Source: Gemmatimonadaceae bacterium
GTDB taxonomy: Bacteria > Gemmatimonadota > Gemmatimonadetes > Gemmatimonadales > Gemmatimonadaceae
Length of the DNA: 36,498 bases
Assembly: GCA_014377535.1 (NCBI GenBank)
Contig: JACMPK010000184.1
Span: 1-36,498, forward strand
Direction of reading: 5' to 3'
Under the pieces are notes generated by a model that worked only from the letters and a program-made list of their open reading frames with translations, had not been told where the DNA came from and ran no database searches. Position 1 is the stretch's first letter. Each line of letters begins with the position of its first letter. The translations under genes were made by a program, and so were the position numbers. This document shows, piece after piece, positions 34,839-36,498 of the stretch.

Positions 34839-35792
34839 TCAGAACAACTCCGCGATGAGACAGCGCGCCGAGCCGCCACCGACCCGCTCGAACGCCGTGA
34901 GTTCGCTGGACAGTACCGTGCCGTGGGCCTGGAGGCGCGCGTGCTGCGATGGGGTGAAGGCGTCGCAGGCAGTCGCCGACATCACGAAGAGCGCGTCACC
35001 ACGGTCGTTCGCCAACGAAAGCACGTTACCGCAGAAGCGCGCGGCCTGCTCGCAGGTGATCGCCAGTATCTCGAGGCCGCCATCGCGCAGTCGTGCCTCA
35101 ACCTGCGCGCGTTCGACGTCGGATGCGATGGCCTCGAGCGTCACGCCAGCGAGTCCATGCCCGATGAACATCATGACATTGGTGTGATAGTACGGCACAC
35201 CCGCGGCATCAGTCGCAGTGAACATCACTACGTCGTAGCCAAGCTCGCGACCGAACTTTCCGGCAAGTGCCGCATCGGTGCGCGGCGAGAGTGCGGCATA
35301 GGCCACGCGGTTCGCGTCATCGAGACAGAGCGAGCCGGTGCTCTCCAGAAAGCGCGCCTCGCGCTCATGACCCGAGAAGTCCACCATGCGCGGATACTTG
35401 GTGCGCAGCATCGCGATCAGGTCTGCGCGCCGCTCCATGCGACGGTTCGGCGCGAGCAGCGGATACAGCACCAGGGTCGCCGGCGCAGGCCGTGTTCCTT
35501 CGGCGACCGGTAGTTCGACGGCCGGATGCGTGGAGAACCAGTTGTTGCAAAACGGCGCATCAGGCGTGCGTTCATCGCATCGCACCACCGTCACGTGCAC
35601 GCCGTTGCTGACCAGCAGGTCGCGCAACATGCGATGCTCATGCACCGCCTCGTCGGCAACGGCCTGCTCCTCGGCCGATGGCGGCGCCGTCTGGAAGCTG
35701 TTGGATGCGCCCGTCTCGCTGTTGTAGCGGAACCGGACCGGCTCCACCATCAGGACATGCGATGCGGTAAACCTGTTCTGCGGGGATCTCAT
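34839..35792 (-). CDS. ctlX: Citrulline hydrolase CtlX-like amidinotransferase-fold enzyme
   Basis: 317 residues. CtlX-type enzymes of the guanidine-modifying superfamily use a catalytic Cys to hydrolyse citrulline to ornithine. Visible: VLMVEPVRFRYNSET at the start, PFCNNWFSTH at about 80-89, FLESTGSLCLDD (Glu150), YYHTNVMMF with His203 and the C-terminal GGGSARCLIAELF with nucleophile Cys311. Relatives usually have a Pro or Ala where this has Cys82 in PFCNNW. The start at 35792 has no strong ribosome site but matches the family N-terminus. It precedes the glutamate dehydrogenase gene by 60 nt and diverges from the MOSC gene (68-nt gap). Confidence 0.88.
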   Translation of the reverse strand: MRSPQNRFTASHVLMVEPVRFRYNSETGASNSFQTAPPSAEEQAVADEAVHEHRMLRDLLVSNGVHVTVVRCDERTPDAPFCNNWFSTHPAVELPVAEGTRPAPATLVLYPLLAPNRRMERRADLIAMLRTKYPRMVDFSGHEREARFLESTGSLCLDDANRVAYAALSPRTDAALAGKFGRELGYDVVMFTATDAAGVPYYHTNVMMFIGHGLAGVTLEAIASDVERAQVEARLRDGGLEILAITCEQAARFCGNVLSLANDRGDALFVMSATACDAFTPSQHARLQAHGTVLSSELTAFERVGGGSARCLIAELF

Positions 35793-35860
35793 CGTGGCGG
35801 GAGCATCACCGTCGGCGCAGCGTCACGCAAGGCTGAGCGGGCAGCATTACGTTTTCCCGC

Positions 35861-36498
35861 ATGTCGAGCCTCTCACCGTCGGTACTCGCCGAGCGCGGCT
35901 CCGTTCGCGCGGTGTTCGCCGGACCAATCCGGCTGTTGCACTCAGCGCGCGTCCCCGCAGGTCCCGTGACCGCATGGCGCTCTGCCATCCTGAAGTCAGC
36001 GCAGCTCCACGCGATCATGGTCGGCCCACTGGGCCTGCATGGCGACGCGCAGAAGGAGAAGAAGCATCACGGTGGGCCGATGAAGGCCGTGCTTGTCTAC
36101 GGTGCAGCGCATTACGAGCAGTGGAATATGTCGCTCGCCCCACACGCGGTGGCGCATGCCGCAGCGCTGCGCCAGATGTCGCCGGACATCGATGCCAGCC
36201 GATATGGCTTCGGCGCGTTCGGCGAGAACCTGACCGTGGACGGATTGACGGAGGCGAACGTCTGCCTGGGTGACAGCTGGGCCATTGGTGACTGCGTGCT
36301 GCGGATCAGCGAACCACGCGGCCCATGTGCCACGTTGACGCGTCGCTGGATGCGCCCACAGCTGCTGGGCGACGTGAAGCGGAACGCGGCGTCTGGGTGG
36401 TACAACGCCGTGCTGCAGCCGGGTGTGGTCGCAGCCGGTGACGAGGCCCGTCTCGTGGAGCGCGTGCAGCAGGCGTGGACGATGGAGCGCGTGTTCCA
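35861..36498 (+). CDS. MOSC-domain protein, YiiM-like (partial)
   Basis: 212 codons from ATG 35861, still open at the right edge, so the C-terminus is missing. MOSC domains occur in molybdenum-cofactor sulfurases and in proteins such as YiiM that handle molybdenum cofactor or act in reduction of N-hydroxylated compounds. The signatures are clear: GLHGDAQ and HHGG (69-72), KAVLVYGAAHYEQW, FGAFGENLTVDGL (about 116-128), VCLGDSWAIGDCVLRIS and EPRGPCATL, whose Cys156 is the conserved cysteine of the family. The first 30 residues read as a normal N-terminus (VRAVFAGPIRLL). Divergent from ctlX; no molybdenum-cofactor genes nearby. Confidence 0.88.
   Translation, partial: MSSLSPSVLAERGSVRAVFAGPIRLLHSARVPAGPVTAWRSAILKSAQLHAIMVGPLGLHGDAQKEKKHHGGPMKAVLVYGAAHYEQWNMSLAPHAVAHAAALRQMSPDIDASRYGFGAFGENLTVDGLTEANVCLGDSWAIGDCVLRISEPRGPCATLTRRWMRPQLLGDVKRNAASGWYNAVLQPGVVAAGDEARLVERVQQAWTMERVF

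Noticed and set aside
33243-35513. A 756-codon open frame on the plus strand
   Set aside because: It runs antisense through glutamate dehydrogenase and ctlX, both of which have complete active sites; composition is typical of a complementary-strand artefact.
35794-36273. A 159-codon plus-strand frame near the right edge
   Set aside because: It is in the wrong frame; the overlapping frame from 35861 carries the MOSC signatures and is the real gene.
1-36498. tRNA, rRNA, CRISPR array, insertion sequence or prophage genes
   Set aside because: None seen: no cloverleaf-like segments, no regularly spaced repeats, and no transposase, integrase or phage structural motifs in any frame.

Overview
The window is about 36.5 kb of GC-rich bacterial chromosome (roughly two-thirds G+C by eye) with short intergenic gaps and no sign of phage, plasmid, insertion sequence or CRISPR. 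GTG starts, many secreted or lipid-anchored proteins, a secreted Asp-box (sortilin/VPS10-like) propeller protein and an LpoB/COG3014 lipoprotein set would fit a Gram-negative soil or water bacterium such as a member of Gemmatimonadota. That placement is inference from gene content; no rRNA or marker phylogeny is available here.

Left edge (1-1657): three overlapping or adjacent type II secretion/type IV pilus-like minor pseudopilins on the minus strand in the order H-I-J, the last cut by the window edge, and a divergent coiled-coil membrane protein. 1822-6476: an APC amino-acid permease directly followed by a fusion of an aldo/keto reductase with a Rid domain, then selO on the minus strand. 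6653-15033: a secreted alpha-amylase lipoprotein facing a minus-strand run that reads, in transcription order, Asp-box propeller protein, secreted lipoprotein, M20 peptidase and NUDT15-like Nudix hydrolase. 15232-16221: a cupredoxin-like secreted protein, then a decayed stretch holding a broken response-regulator receiver domain.

16222-19963 is the widely conserved tilS-hpt-ftsH block (tRNA lysidine synthase, purine salvage phosphoribosyltransferase, membrane AAA protease). 19947-21945 holds a small membrane protein, a very strong terminator hairpin and a translationally coupled glnK-amtB pair whose GlnK has lost the usual uridylylation tyrosine. 22191-25076 encodes a large secreted protein joining an HEXXH metalloprotease domain, a TolB-like propeller and a beta-rich C-terminus. 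25269-30834 holds a YbjN protein, a BaiN-type flavoprotein, two small open frames with good ribosome sites, and a three-lipoprotein set (COG3014, a BamE-motif/TPR-like lipoprotein, LpoB).

31012-36498: a DUF1499 lipoprotein, a stand-alone RidA, a 20-codon frame with a 12-nt perfect match to the 16S rRNA tail followed by an 18-bp perfect hairpin, apaG, a DUF4920 protein, a ctlX-glutamate dehydrogenase pair (nitrogen release from citrulline and glutamate), and a MOSC-domain protein running off the right edge.

The strongest leads are the 20-codon transcript-like unit at 31997-32166, the altered GlnK T-loop, the leaderless-looking pseudopilin, the reductase-Rid fusion lacking the Rid arginine, and the receiver-domain relic. 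No region amounts to a clearly new multi-gene system; most of the window is core housekeeping and envelope genes.
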